Shown here piece after piece: positions 8,817 through 17,062 of a DNA stretch of 64,000 bases (positions are counted from its first letter, which is position 1; each line of letters begins with the position of its first letter). Origin of the DNA: Streptococcus cuniculi (GTDB lineage Bacteria; Bacillota; Bacilli; Lactobacillales; Streptococcaceae). The stretch covers positions 209,815-273,814 of the forward strand of contig NZ_MSJM01000004.1 of NCBI RefSeq assembly GCF_001921845.1, in the 5' to 3' direction. Both the position numbers and the translations under genes were made by a program. A model generated the notes under the pieces. That model was not told the origin of the DNA, did not search any database, and saw only the letters and a program-made list of their open reading frames with translations.

Positions 8817-9362
8817 ATGGCAAATGTATTATTTTTAGTTGGTTCACTACGTGACGGTTCATTCAACCACCAAATGGCAAAACAAGCCGAAGAATTGCTC
8901 AAAGGAAAAGCAAATGTGACTTACTTGGACTATAGCCAAGTTCCTGTTTTCAACCAAGACCTTGAAACACCTGTTCTTCCTGCAGTTGCGGCTGCTCGTG
9001 AGGCTGTTGACCAAGCAGATGCTATCTGGATTTTCTCACCAGTTTACAACTATGGCATTCCTGGTCCAGTAAAAAATATTCTTGACTGGCTCAGCCGTGC
9101 GCTTGACTTGTCAAATCCAAAAGGACCTTCTATCCTCCAAGATAAATTGATTACTGTATCTGCTGCTGCGAACGGCGGACATGAGCCACTCTTTGCAGCC
9201 TACCATGCCCTTCTTCCATTTATCCGTACCCAAGTTGTCGGTGATTTTACAGCTTCACCAATCAATCCAGAAGCATGGGCAACTGGTCAATTCGTTCTTT
9301 CCGAAGAAACAGCTACACAATTAGAAAAACAAGCCGCTGCCCTTCTTGCAGCAATTCAATAA
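8817..9362 (+). CDS. NAD(P)H-dependent FMN reductase / flavodoxin-like quinone reductase
   Basis: A 181-residue flavodoxin-like protein. The phosphate-binding loop is [14 protein letters not shown] at about 8-21, and the flavin-contacting [21 protein letters not shown] at about 79-99 is typical of the NADPH-dependent FMN reductase family (azoreductase/chromate reductase relatives). The start at 8817 has a strong AAAGGAGG site; an in-frame ATG at 8778 is unsupported. It follows the MarR gene with a separate promoter and ends in a strong terminator. It probably detoxifies quinones or azo compounds under MarR control. Confidence 0.9.
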   Translation: MANVLFLVGSLRDGSFNHQMAKQAEELLKGKANVTYLDYSQVPVFNQDLETPVLPAVAAAREAVDQADAIWIFSPVYNYGIPGPVKNILDWLSRALDLSNPKGPSILQDKLITVSAAANGGHEPLFAAYHALLPFIRTQVVGDFTASPINPEAWATGQFVLSEETATQLEKQAAALLAAIQ

Positions 9363-9393
9363 AAAGGTTGGGAATTTTGTCCCAACCTTTTTA
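9362..9393 (+). terminator. Terminator of the FMN reductase gene
   Basis: AAGGTTGGGA and TCCCAACCTT pair around a short AT-rich loop, with T-runs after. The same GGTTGGG/CCCAACC type of terminator recurs at several gene ends in this window. Confidence 0.9.
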
Positions 9394-9409
9394 TTCGGTA
9401 CCAGCTACC

Positions 9410-10147
9410 TTAGACTGGCACATGTTTCCTCACAAATACGATTTTTCTTTCTTCTGATAAATCCGCCCGATAAGCAAAGCCGTCAAAGGTCAGCTGACGG
9501 AGCTTGTCAAGAGTTTGAACATCTTGTTCTGCCATGAGAGAAACCAAGCGACCCCGCCCTTTCTTGGAAATGGTCGAATGAATCTTGAGCTGTCCCTTCT
9601 TGTCCTCCATAAAGATAATCTGCACCATGTGCTTTTGAATGGCAGGCGAAAAGACCTGCTCAAATTCGGACGAAGCTAAAGAGATAATCAAATCTTCATC
9701 TGCTAGCTCTTCATCGTACTGCGCCCGCCAAAATTGTTTGAGCGACTGGCCCTTTACTTTTAGCTGACCTTGAAAGTCCAAGCGGTGTGGAGAAATCAGG
9801 GTAAAGGGTGAAATCAAGCCATAAAAGCCTGTCGCAATCAAGACATGGCGTTCTAAGTAAACCTGCTCTGCGTCTGTCAAATCCCTGCGCTTCATATAGC
9901 GGTACATGAGACCATCATAGAGTGTCCAAGCAGGATAGGATTTGGCTTGCTGGTGGGCAATGCGGTACCAGCGGTCGGCTTCTAACTCGGCCTTATCTTC
10001 TTTTAATTTGTAGAAAGCTGCCAAGTCTGCCACCGACATCTGACCTAGAGCTTCCAAAACGGCCCTACTCTTTTCAGACAGAGGAGCAAAGGGATGGTTT
10101 TCTAAGTTGGTATTTAATTCTTTTGCATTTGGAAGGATGATTTTCAT
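9410..10147 (-). CDS. yaaA: Peroxide stress protein YaaA (UPF0246)
   Basis: The 245-residue protein matches the YaaA/DUF328 family across its length. Signatures are MKIILPNAKELN at the start, YDGLMYRYM and VLIATGFYGLISPFTLISPHRLDF in the middle and ISKKGRGRLVSLM in the C-terminal half. E. coli YaaA lowers intracellular iron-driven damage during peroxide stress. TGATATAAT (minus strand, plus 10154-10159 for the hexamer) ends 6 bases before the ATG and there is no Shine-Dalgarno, so the message looks leaderless. Confidence 0.92.
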   Translation of the reverse strand: MKIILPNAKELNTNLENHPFAPLSEKSRAVLEALGQMSVADLAAFYKLKEDKAELEADRWYRIAHQQAKSYPAWTLYDGLMYRYMKRRDLTDAEQVYLERHVLIATGFYGLISPFTLISPHRLDFQGQLKVKGQSLKQFWRAQYDEELADEDLIISLASSEFEQVFSPAIQKHMVQIIFMEDKKGQLKIHSTISKKGRGRLVSLMAEQDVQTLDKLRQLTFDGFAYRADLSEERKIVFVRKHVPV

Positions 10148-10245
10148 AGTATGATTATATCACTTTCAAATAATATTCACTAGTCAACTTGTCTCATTTT
10201 TTCATGGTCTGGCTGATGATCCATTCAATCCGAGTATTCCATGAT

Positions 10246-10274
10246 AAAAGGCAAGCTATTTCTAACTTGCCTTT
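10246..10274 (-). terminator. Hairpin downstream of the LemA-like gene
   Basis: AAAAGGCAAG pairs with CTTGCCTTT around a short loop. It lies about 55 bases after the stop of the minus-strand gene at 10329, and the minus strand has a T-run after the stem. Confidence 0.75.
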
Positions 10275-10328
10275 GTAAAATACTACAGACTATATCCAAA
10301 TAAAGAGAGTTTAAATTTTTAGAAAAAT

Positions 10329-11000
10329 TTATAGTCCAAGCATTTCGTCCGTCAACTCAACATCTACTTTCCGTGTATAAAATTCCATTTCTTTAAAACC
10401 AATCAGTTTTGAAATGGGGGCAAGTGGAAATTGGTGGATAGACGAATTGTATTCCTCTACGAGATTATTATAATGCATTTTCCATTGGGCTAATACATTT
10501 TCTGTCTCAAAAATTTCATCAAGCAAACGTTCAACATTTTTATTTGCTAATAATTCAGGCATCTCACGGAGAAACTGCCCAAATTCTTCAGAGGTCTCAA
10601 TTTTAGACGACTTCATTACAGTTTTTTCTTCGAATTTCTTAACTTTAGATACTGATTTATTTAGGTCAATCACTGACTCTTTTTCAATTTTTTGATGTTT
10701 CTCCACAAAACGAGTAGCTTTATCTAAAAGGGCTTCATTTCTTTCCTCAACAATCTGAATCTGACTCTTACTCGATTTAACAGATTGCTCAGTGCGGCGA
10801 ACATGGTTATATTGCATGATTAAAGACATGCATAGACTTGTCAATAAACCTGCAACCAAAATAAATCCTGGAAATGGTTCATAGACATCTTCTCCTTCAA
10901 TTGGCACAGCAACCACCATGATAATAAGCCATAGCAATGTTGAGAGAATAACAAGACCAATTCCTTTTAGCAATGCGACTAAAATATTTTTATCTTTCAT
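10329..11000 (-). CDS. LemA-like membrane protein with coiled-coil middle
   Basis: This protein has 223 residues. Two membrane segments lie near the N-terminus (about 6-34 and 42-62), then a charged coiled-coil region of roughly 80 residues rich in K, E and S. The C-terminal part LVEEYNSSIHQFPLAPISKL followed by GFK is the LemA family signature (YN..I..FP....A...GF). Classical LemA has one N-terminal helix, so the two-helix head is unusual. The start at 11000 is chosen because GGAAGGA precedes it; an ATG at 11042 has no ribosome-binding site. Function unknown. Confidence 0.7.
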   Translation of the reverse strand: MKDKNILVALLKGIGLVILSTLLWLIIMVVAVPIEGEDVYEPFPGFILVAGLLTSLCMSLIMQYNHVRRTEQSVKSSKSQIQIVEERNEALLDKATRFVEKHQKIEKESVIDLNKSVSKVKKFEEKTVMKSSKIETSEEFGQFLREMPELLANKNVERLLDEIFETENVLAQWKMHYNNLVEEYNSSIHQFPLAPISKLIGFKEMEFYTRKVDVELTDEMLGL

Positions 11001-11263
11001 AATTTCCTTCCACCTAACCTTAATATCCTCATTCATACTCATTCTTAATGAAGTATGTTTGATAGTCGTTAGTACAACTACCTATCTATCGTACCAAAAT
11101 GAATCATAAAATTCAATTGATATCTATTGGCATGAAAACATCTTTTCCCATCAAATTAGAAACTTGGATACCCCTTGATGAACTTTCATTTGCTCTTTCC
11201 TTGCTTTTTTGTTTATAAAATGTTATCATCTGGTTATAAAGACTAGATGATAAGGAGTAGAGA

Positions 11264-11713
11264 ATGAATCACTTACCAAAATGGCAGCAACTTCCCGATT
11301 TAGAATTGTATCTGGATCAGGTTTTGCTCTATGTCAACCAACAGACGAGTCCCGTGTTAGGCAGTCGTGAAAAGCCTCTCACTGCTTCGATGGTCAACAA
11401 TTATGTCAAGCATGGCTATCTTCCTAAACCTATCAAGAAAAAATACAACCGTACTCATTTGGCACGTCTCATTATTCTCAGTATCTGTAAGCCGATTTTT
11501 CCGATTGCAGAGATAAAAGACATCATCGATGTCTTAAAGGAGACGCACGAGGCTCCTGAACTCTACAATGCCTTTGTGGATTGCTTTTCAGGTAATGAAA
11601 CGGCGGAGCATCCGCCCATTTTGCAAAAGGCTTGTCAGACCATTCACTTTTACCAAGAAACACTTGCGCTCATTCCAGAACTGAAAGGAGAACCTCATGA
11701 ACCAAAGTTTTAA
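11264..11713 (+). CDS. DUF1836 domain protein
   Basis: A 149-residue protein of the DUF1836 family. Its N-terminal half resembles a MerR-like winged helix (LTASMVNNYVKHGYLPKPIKK, then YNRTHLARLIILSICK), and the rest is helical. A regulator role is inferred from that fold only. A GGAGTAGAGA ribosome-binding site precedes ATG 11264. Its last 17 bases overlap the start of the hemolysin III gene, so the two are translationally coupled; the DUF1836-trhA pairing is seen in several streptococci. Confidence 0.85.
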   Translation: MNHLPKWQQLPDLELYLDQVLLYVNQQTSPVLGSREKPLTASMVNNYVKHGYLPKPIKKKYNRTHLARLIILSICKPIFPIAEIKDIIDVLKETHEAPELYNAFVDCFSGNETAEHPPILQKACQTIHFYQETLALIPELKGEPHEPKF

Positions 11714-12347
11714 ACTCTCCCTCCCCCTCTCATTTGGTGAAGAGGTGGGCAATGCCGTCACCCACGCTGTCAGCGCCTTTTTCATGCTACTGTTGCTCCC
11801 TATTTCTGCCATTTATAGCTATGAACAGACGGGCTTGGTGCAGGCGATTGGGGTCTCCATTTTCATTATCAGCCTCTTTCTGATGTTTCTTGCGTCAACG
11901 ATTTATCATTCGATGGCCTATGGTTCGACTCATAAGTATATTTTACGAATCATCGACCATAGTATGATTTACATTGCCATCGCAGGCAGCTACACTCCAG
12001 TGCTCTTGACCCTCATGCCCAACTGGCTGGGCTATCTAGTCCTCGTCATTCAATGGGCAACGACAATTTTTGGTATTCTCTATAAAATCTTTGCCAAAAA
12101 GGTCAACGAGCGCTTCAGTCTCGCCCTCTATCTCATCATGGGCTGGTTGGTAGTGCTGATTCTACCACAGGTGGTCAGTCAAACGAAACCTGCCTTCTGG
12201 TTTCTCATGTTAGCAGGCGGAATTGCCTATAGTGTCGGCGCCATTTTCTACGCTAAGAAAAAACCCTACTTCCACATGATTTGGCACTTGTTTATCATAC
12301 TCGCTAGTCTCTTGCAGTATCTAGCCATTGTCTTTTATATGGTCTAA
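11697..12347 (+). CDS. trhA: Hemolysin III / TrhA family membrane protein
   Basis: A 216-residue integral membrane protein with seven predicted hydrophobic segments. It shows the PAQR/hemolysin III motifs EEVGNAVTHAVSAFF at about 10-24, ASTIYHSMAYGS near 62-73 and the conserved histidines near the C-terminus (PYFHMIWHLFIILAS). TrhA family members are linked to membrane energetics and lipid homeostasis; the hemolysin name is historical. AGGAG sits 6 bases before the ATG inside the DUF1836 gene. Confidence 0.92.
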   Translation: MNQSFKLSLPLSFGEEVGNAVTHAVSAFFMLLLLPISAIYSYEQTGLVQAIGVSIFIISLFLMFLASTIYHSMAYGSTHKYILRIIDHSMIYIAIAGSYTPVLLTLMPNWLGYLVLVIQWATTIFGILYKIFAKKVNERFSLALYLIMGWLVVLILPQVVSQTKPAFWFLMLAGGIAYSVGAIFYAKKKPYFHMIWHLFIILASLLQYLAIVFYMV

Positions 12348-12403
12348 TCCAAGACTTGTCTCTAATTTCAAAAGACGCTATACTAGTCTGTAGGGGGACA
12401 GAT

Positions 12404-13669
12404 ATGACCAGTAAATACCAACGCATTATTGAAGATATTCTGACAGGAATCGAGGAGCACCGCTTTAAACGAGGGCAAAAATTGCCCTCCATTCGCAGCT
12501 TGAGTGAGCAGTATCAGTGCAGCAAGGACACCGTTCAAAAGGCCATGCTTGAGCTGAAATACCAAAATCGAATTTATGCGGTAGAAAAAAGTGGCTACTA
12601 TATCTTAGAAGATCAAGATTTTCAAGACACAACCGTCTCACTCAATCCAGAAGATTTCTTGCAGCTACCCTACGAGGATTTTCGGACCTGCGTTCATGAA
12701 AGTCTGATTGGGCGAGAAAATTATCTTTTTAATTATTACCATCAGCAGGAAGGCTTGGAAGAATTGATTGACTCTCTCCACATGCTTCTGATGGATTATC
12801 ATGTTTATGCTAAAAAAGACCAGCTGGTCATTACGGCGGGAAGCCAACAGGCCCTCTATATTCTGACCCAAATGCAGTTGTCTAATGGTAAAGAAGAAGT
12901 CTTGGTTGAAGAGCCGACCTACTATCGGATGAGAAACCTCTTGGAACAACAGGGACTACCCTTTCAGACTATTGAACGAACCTTGGACGGGATTGACTTG
13001 ACGCAGCTAGAGACTATTTTTCAAAGCGGGAATATCCGCTATTTCTACACCATTCCCCGCCTCCACAATCCTTTGGGAACGACCTACGATAGCAAGACCC
13101 AGCAGGCCATTCTTGACTTGGCTGAAACCTATGATGTCTATGTGATTGAAGATGATTATCTGGCAGATTTTGATCCTGCAAAGACCCTGCCGCTTCACTA
13201 TCTTGATAGCCACGACCGTGTCATCTATATCAAGTCCTTTACCCCGACACTCTTTCCTGCCCTGCGCTTGGGAGGCATTGTCTTGCCTAGGCAGTTGCGA
13301 GAGACCTTTTTACAGCATAAGAGCCTGATTGACTACGATACCAATCTCATCATGCAAAAGGCATTGTCGCTCTATATTGATAATGGTATGTTTGCTCGCA
13401 ACACGCGCCACCTACACCAGTTGAAACAGACACACGATGCCGACATGAAAGAGATGATGGCTGGCACTCACCTTGCCTATCCCTACCATATCGCTCAAGA
13501 AATGCTGACCATTCAGCTACCAAAGGGCAGGATGACAGCCCGCCTCAAACATGGGATAACGAGCAGGCAAATCATTGCAGGTTTATCCCATGACTACCTC
13601 CAACTTCCTTATAGCAAGGACTTTGCGCAACATCTCCGACAAATACTTGAAGAACTAACAATCAGCTAG
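12404..13669 (+). CDS. MocR-type regulator (GntR winged helix fused to aminotransferase-like domain)
   Basis: This 421-residue protein has a GntR winged helix at about 1-75 (RFKRGQKLPSIRSLSEQY, then CSKDTVQKAMLEL) and a fold-type I aminotransferase-like domain (TAGSQQALYILTQM, PRLHNPLGTTYD). The PLP lysine lies in VIYIKSFTPTLFPALRLGG. MocR proteins sense PLP or amino-compound ligands and activate neighbouring genes. The start has AGGGGGA 7 bases upstream. It follows trhA by 56 bases on the same strand. No obvious PLP or GABA operon is adjacent, so the target is unknown. Confidence 0.9.
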   Translation: MTSKYQRIIEDILTGIEEHRFKRGQKLPSIRSLSEQYQCSKDTVQKAMLELKYQNRIYAVEKSGYYILEDQDFQDTTVSLNPEDFLQLPYEDFRTCVHESLIGRENYLFNYYHQQEGLEELIDSLHMLLMDYHVYAKKDQLVITAGSQQALYILTQMQLSNGKEEVLVEEPTYYRMRNLLEQQGLPFQTIERTLDGIDLTQLETIFQSGNIRYFYTIPRLHNPLGTTYDSKTQQAILDLAETYDVYVIEDDYLADFDPAKTLPLHYLDSHDRVIYIKSFTPTLFPALRLGGIVLPRQLRETFLQHKSLIDYDTNLIMQKALSLYIDNGMFARNTRHLHQLKQTHDADMKEMMAGTHLAYPYHIAQEMLTIQLPKGRMTARLKHGITSRQIIAGLSHDYLQLPYSKDFAQHLRQILEELTIS

Positions 13670-13689
13670 GCATCTGCCTAGCTGATTGT
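13659..13689 (+). terminator. Strong hairpin overlapping the MocR gene stop
   Basis: A nearly perfect inverted repeat with 14-bp arms (CAATCAGCTAGGCA and its complement) has a 2-base gap at its centre and contains the TAG stop. It is not followed by a clear T-run, so its efficiency as a terminator is uncertain. Confidence 0.6.
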
Positions 13690-13730
13690 GTATCTCTCAT
13701 GCTTTCCTAGCTTTGCAATCATAACCTTTT

Positions 13731-13851
13731 ATAGTCTTTTGAATGAACTTTAATACATCGTCACTTTCGACTTGCCGTACTCATAGTCAATGAAAATCAA
13801 GTACTGTCTGCGTCTTCCGTTCCTAATCTGAAAGTTAATTCATTTGACTAT
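13731..13851. mobile_element. MITE-like element, copy 1 (full length with spacer)
   Basis: About 120 bp bounded by near-perfect terminal inverted repeats: left TAGTCTTTTGAATGAACTTT, right reads TAGTCAAATGAATTAACTTT on the other strand, with TA at both tips. Copies occur at 38066 (left part only) and 46894-46997 (both ends). This copy has an extra 20 bp relative to the 46894 copy in its centre. The right end supplies the last codons and stop of the GNAT gene. Size and TA ends recall RUP-type elements moved by IS630 transposases in streptococci. Confidence 0.75.
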
Positions 13852-14290
13852 CGTCCCCAGAGGGGTAATACCTCATAAACAAATAGGAATCTTCAATGTT
13901 GTCAGACGGGCGAAAACCTTGCTTGGTCCAAAATGCCTTGGCCCTTTCATTTTTGATATGGACAGGGAGTGAAATGCGTTTTGCCTGATGCCTTTCTTGC
14001 AGATACTGCATCGAACCTTGGGCAGCTTGGCTGCCATAGCCTTGACCTTGAAACGCATCATCGATCAAAAAGTTGATGATTTCGGAATTTTCCTTGTTAA
14101 TATATAGAGACACAAAGCCAATTAACTGGTCTTGATGATAAATGCCAAAGGCTTCCATGTAATCACGATGGAGCCAGGCTTCTGCGAGCGAATACAAGAC
14201 AGGATCTACAAAATCCTCCTCTGCAACGCTTACCGTCAACGCAATACAAGCCTGAAAATTGTCTTCATCAATAGGCCTTAATGTAATCAT
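13835..14290 (-). CDS. GNAT family N-acetyltransferase
   Basis: A 151-residue acetyl-CoA-dependent acetyltransferase. The GNAT acetyl-CoA loop is visible as FQGQGYGSQAAQGSM at about 80-94, followed by the motif-B region NERAKAFWTKQGFRPSDN. It resembles diamine/spermidine acetyltransferases (BltD/SpeG type), but the substrate cannot be set. The last residues SQMN and the stop are encoded inside the terminal repeat of the MITE-like element, so the natural C-terminus has been replaced or trimmed. Confidence 0.88.
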   Translation of the reverse strand: MITLRPIDEDNFQACIALTVSVAEEDFVDPVLYSLAEAWLHRDYMEAFGIYHQDQLIGFVSLYINKENSEIINFLIDDAFQGQGYGSQAAQGSMQYLQERHQAKRISLPVHIKNERAKAFWTKQGFRPSDNIEDSYLFMRYYPSGDDSQMN

Positions 14291-14305
14291 ATTTCCCCCT
14301 TAATC

Positions 14306-14797
14306 TTATCCGCCAAATGGCCACAAGTCCTGAATAGTCGCACCAATCGCCTTTATCTGGTCTACACTTCCCAAGTCATAGACATATTGAAAGCCCTCAT
14401 CACGCAAGAGTTTGGCCGCCTGGGCTGACGAGACACTATCTGAACCATAGAGATAAATCGGCACATCGTGGACCAAGGTTGGAAATTCCTGCTTGCCTAG
14501 GGTCGTCAACGGATAATGTTCTGCAATCTCCACATGACCCAGCTGGTATTCGATAAAGGAGCGCACGTCATAACACTTAGCGCCATTTTTGACAGCAGCC
14601 ACCACCTGATCAAAACGAATCTGATAGGTCTGCGCATCCTGACTAGCCTCGGACCACTTGATGTTGGGCTCAACTCCAACCAAAGGTCGCCGAGGCATTC
14701 TCTTCTCCTCAGGATGGGAGCTTGGTCTCAACTGCTGAAAGCCTACAAAACCAGCAACAAGTACCAGTACAAGCAGGATCATCCTTGATTTTTTCAT
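14306..14797 (-). CDS. Membrane-anchored rhodanese-like protein lacking the catalytic cysteine
   Basis: A 163-residue protein with one N-terminal membrane helix (about residues 4-22), then an extracytoplasmic rhodanese fold. The CYDVRSFIEYQLGHVEIAEH stretch is the rhodanese CH2A-like motif. The active-site loop, normally C-x-x-G-x-R, reads LYGSDSVSSAQAA, with glycine in place of cysteine, so sulfur transfer is unlikely. The start at 14797 follows a GGGGGAAGGA site; the in-frame ATG at 14866 lacks a comparable site. It lies between degV and the GNAT gene on the same strand. Confidence 0.8.
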   Translation of the reverse strand: MKKSRMILLVLVLVAGFVGFQQLRPSSHPEEKRMPRRPLVGVEPNIKWSEASQDAQTYQIRFDQVVAAVKNGAKCYDVRSFIEYQLGHVEIAEHYPLTTLGKQEFPTLVHDVPIYLYGSDSVSSAQAAKLLRDEGFQYVYDLGSVDQIKAIGATIQDLWPFGG

Positions 14798-14865
14798 TCC
14801 TTCCCCCATTCTGATAACGTATAAAAAAGGCAATGAACCGAAGTTACTAGCCTTTTTCATTGTCA

Positions 14866-15711
14866 TTAAATTTCGTATCCCATCAAGAGGCCGTTTTCTT
14901 CTGCATAAAAGCTACAGAGTCCAGAAGTTGGAAGGGCTTCAATGAGGGCCTCTGGGTACATGTTTCGGACCATTTCCGAGAATTGCTGGCAGAATTTGTC
15001 ATTATTACGATGGGCAATCACAATCCGTCCACCCTTGTAGCCTGCCTTGAGAATTTCTTCAAAGGCCGTTGCAACAGACTTTTTATGACCACGCGCTTTT
15101 TGAAGTAACTCGAGCTTGCCTTCGCTACTTGCTTCACCCACCATGCGGATATTCAACAGGCCAACAACTGCTCCAACCAGCTTACTTAAACGCCCATTTT
15201 TGACCAGATTATTGACCTTGGCAAGGACAAAGAGCAACTTGGTCTTTTTCTGATACTCCGTGATGGCCTCTACCAAGGCATCATAGTCTAGACCTGCCGC
15301 AATCAAGCGGTTGATTTCACCGACCAGTAAATCCATTTCTCCACCCGCAGAAAGGCTATCAATCAAGTGAATATTGACCGCAGGGTGTTCTTCCAAAAAC
15401 ATGTCTTTTGCGACGCGGGCACTATTGTAACTACCAGACAAGGAACCGGTCAAGGTTAGCACAATCACATTGTCAGCACCTTGATACGCCGCTTCGTAGG
15501 CTTGCGGACTTGGACAGGCAGAACCTGCCGCTGCTGATGAAGCATACATCACGTCCATCATGTGGTCGATATCGAGTTTTTCATCATCGAGGAAGGTTTG
15601 ATCCTCAATGCGAACGGTTAAGGGAACAATTTCAAATAGGGTATCTGGCGCGAGATTCGCTAGTTCTTTGTAATCACAACCTGAATCTGCGACGATTTTC
15701 CATTTAGCCAT
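14866..15711 (-). CDS. degV: DegV family fatty-acid-binding protein
   Basis: The 281-residue protein is a full DegV/FakB-type protein. It opens KIVADSGCDYKE and has TLTGSLSGSYNSARVA, the fatty-acid carboxylate site region, and the C-terminal IVIAHRNND. FakB proteins present fatty acids to FakA kinase for incorporation into phospholipids. Streptococci carry several paralogs with different chain preferences; which one this is cannot be read from the sequence. It precedes the rhodanese gene by 68 bases and may be co-transcribed with it. Confidence 0.9.
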   Translation of the reverse strand: MAKWKIVADSGCDYKELANLAPDTLFEIVPLTVRIEDQTFLDDEKLDIDHMMDVMYASSAAAGSACPSPQAYEAAYQGADNVIVLTLTGSLSGSYNSARVAKDMFLEEHPAVNIHLIDSLSAGGEMDLLVGEINRLIAAGLDYDALVEAITEYQKKTKLLFVLAKVNNLVKNGRLSKLVGAVVGLLNIRMVGEASSEGKLELLQKARGHKKSVATAFEEILKAGYKGGRIVIAHRNNDKFCQQFSEMVRNMYPEALIEALPTSGLCSFYAEENGLLMGYEI

Positions 15712-15917
15712 AAATGTATTTCCATTCTATATAAGTAGTGAGGCTAAGATTTTTATTTGACAAGCAAACTATCTTGCTTTACAATTATATCATGAAATAA
15801 GGCGAAGTGAAAGCATTTTCTTTCGGCTGTCACAGCAAATATAGAACTGCCTCTACTGACTTAGCGAGCCTTATTTTCTCGCTCTAGGAGTTCATGTTAC
15901 GCGAGGAGAGAAACGAT

Positions 15918-16331
15918 ATGAAGAAACGGACAATTTCCCCTAAATCCTTAAAGAATTTAGCCCAATCCAATAAAGAAATCAATCAACTAACCCGTGAATC
16001 CATTGAAACGGCTCTGCTTTTTTTGTTGGAAAAAAAGGACATGCGACAAATCTCGATTTCAGAATTGGTCAAAAAAGCAGGTGTTTCCCGCAATGCCTTT
16101 TACCGCAATTATAAATCAAAAGAAGAAATTTTAGAATTGGCCTATGCCAGAACTTCTCAGAATCTTATGGACAAGTGGCATCAACTGCAAAAGAAGGTCC
16201 ACGAAGACGGGATTCAGCAGAGTTTTTCAGACTTTATCCAGCAGCAAAAAGACAAGGTGGAAGATACCAAGACCTTCTCCAACATCAGCCAATGGATTAA
16301 GGACAAGACCAATCAGTTGAATCAACGATAA
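15918..16331 (+). CDS. Short TetR/AcrR-type regulator
   Basis: A 137-residue protein with a TetR N-terminal DNA-binding domain at about 20-75 (ALLFLLEKKDMRQISISEL, VSRNAFYRNYKSKEEIL). The ligand-binding part is only about 60 residues, shorter than the usual 120-150, so it may be a reduced form or a C-terminally trimmed gene. An AGGAG site 9 bases upstream supports the start at 15918 over an ATG at 15894. No clear target gene is adjacent; a terminator follows. Confidence 0.8.
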   Translation: MKKRTISPKSLKNLAQSNKEINQLTRESIETALLFLLEKKDMRQISISELVKKAGVSRNAFYRNYKSKEEILELAYARTSQNLMDKWHQLQKKVHEDGIQQSFSDFIQQQKDKVEDTKTFSNISQWIKDKTNQLNQR

Positions 16332-16341
16332 GTTAAAAAGC

Positions 16342-16372
16342 TAAAACGGCAGGAAGATTTTCCTGCCGTTTC
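16342..16372 (+). terminator. Terminator of the TetR-type gene
   Basis: AAACGGCAGGAA (16344-16355) pairs with TTCCTGCCGTTT (16360-16371), a 12-bp stem with a short loop, 12 bases after the stop. Confidence 0.85.
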
Positions 16373-16429
16373 GTGTGTCATGATGTCAATAATCAAAGAC
16401 TGACATCGTTCATTCACCTTACCTAATTC

Positions 16430-16800
16430 CAAGTAATACAGACTGCCTCGCTTTCGCATTTCTAGGCTCGGGTATCAATAGTCACTCCCCTGACTATTGA
16501 TATACGTCAACCTATTAATCCTATAAAATACAAGGAAACAAGGAACTTTTTTCCCACTCCCTACTTTTACCACAGCAAAAAGTATCTGACGAGGCTCGCT
16601 CCGCTCGCAAAAATCGGAAATCGAATGTTCTGCTAGCTTAACATTTTAACTTGTTTCAATGGATTTTGGGCTTATCTACATTCTGAAACAATCCACACAA
16701 CTTGCCCCGCTTTCGCATTTCTAGGATCGGGCTAAAATAATCCACTGGATTATTTTAGTCCCACCCCCGCACAGTTGATTAGGTAATCTTTGGAGCTTAT
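16430..16800. repeat. Mosaic intergenic palindromic repeats, locus A
   Basis: No gene is seen between 16372 and 17062. The stretch holds modules shared with other gaps in the window: a CTAGGCTCGGG segment, the palindrome TATCAATAGTCA/TGACTATTGATA (about 16475-16505), the palindrome AAAATAATCC/GGATTATTTT (about 16733-16760), and a 120-bp block (16565-16688) that recurs at 47231-47358 with scattered differences. Confidence 0.75.
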
Positions 16801-16910
16801 AAAGCGAACATCATATCAATCAAGCACTAAATCTATTTTTTTAAATTTGCTAAAAGAGACTAGACATTGTGCCCAGCCTCTAGCTTCCTAATACTGCTAC
16901 ATACCGTCTG

Positions 16911-16958
16911 AAAAACAAAAATAACCTGACTTCTATAAGCATTTAGAGGTCAGGTTAT
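16911..16958 (-). terminator. Terminator of the proBAC operon
   Basis: On the minus strand ATAACCTGACCTCT pairs with AGAAGTCAGGTTAT (one mismatch) and is followed by TTTTTGTTTTT. It lies about 105 bases past the proC stop; the space between shows no gene. Confidence 0.85.
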
Positions 16959-17062
16959 GCTACTATATTTTACTATCCACTTGATAGGGAAACTATTCAA
17001 CGTCCATATATTTAAATCTTTTTTAGCTAATTAGTAAAAATCTTTTATAAACGACATTCCTT

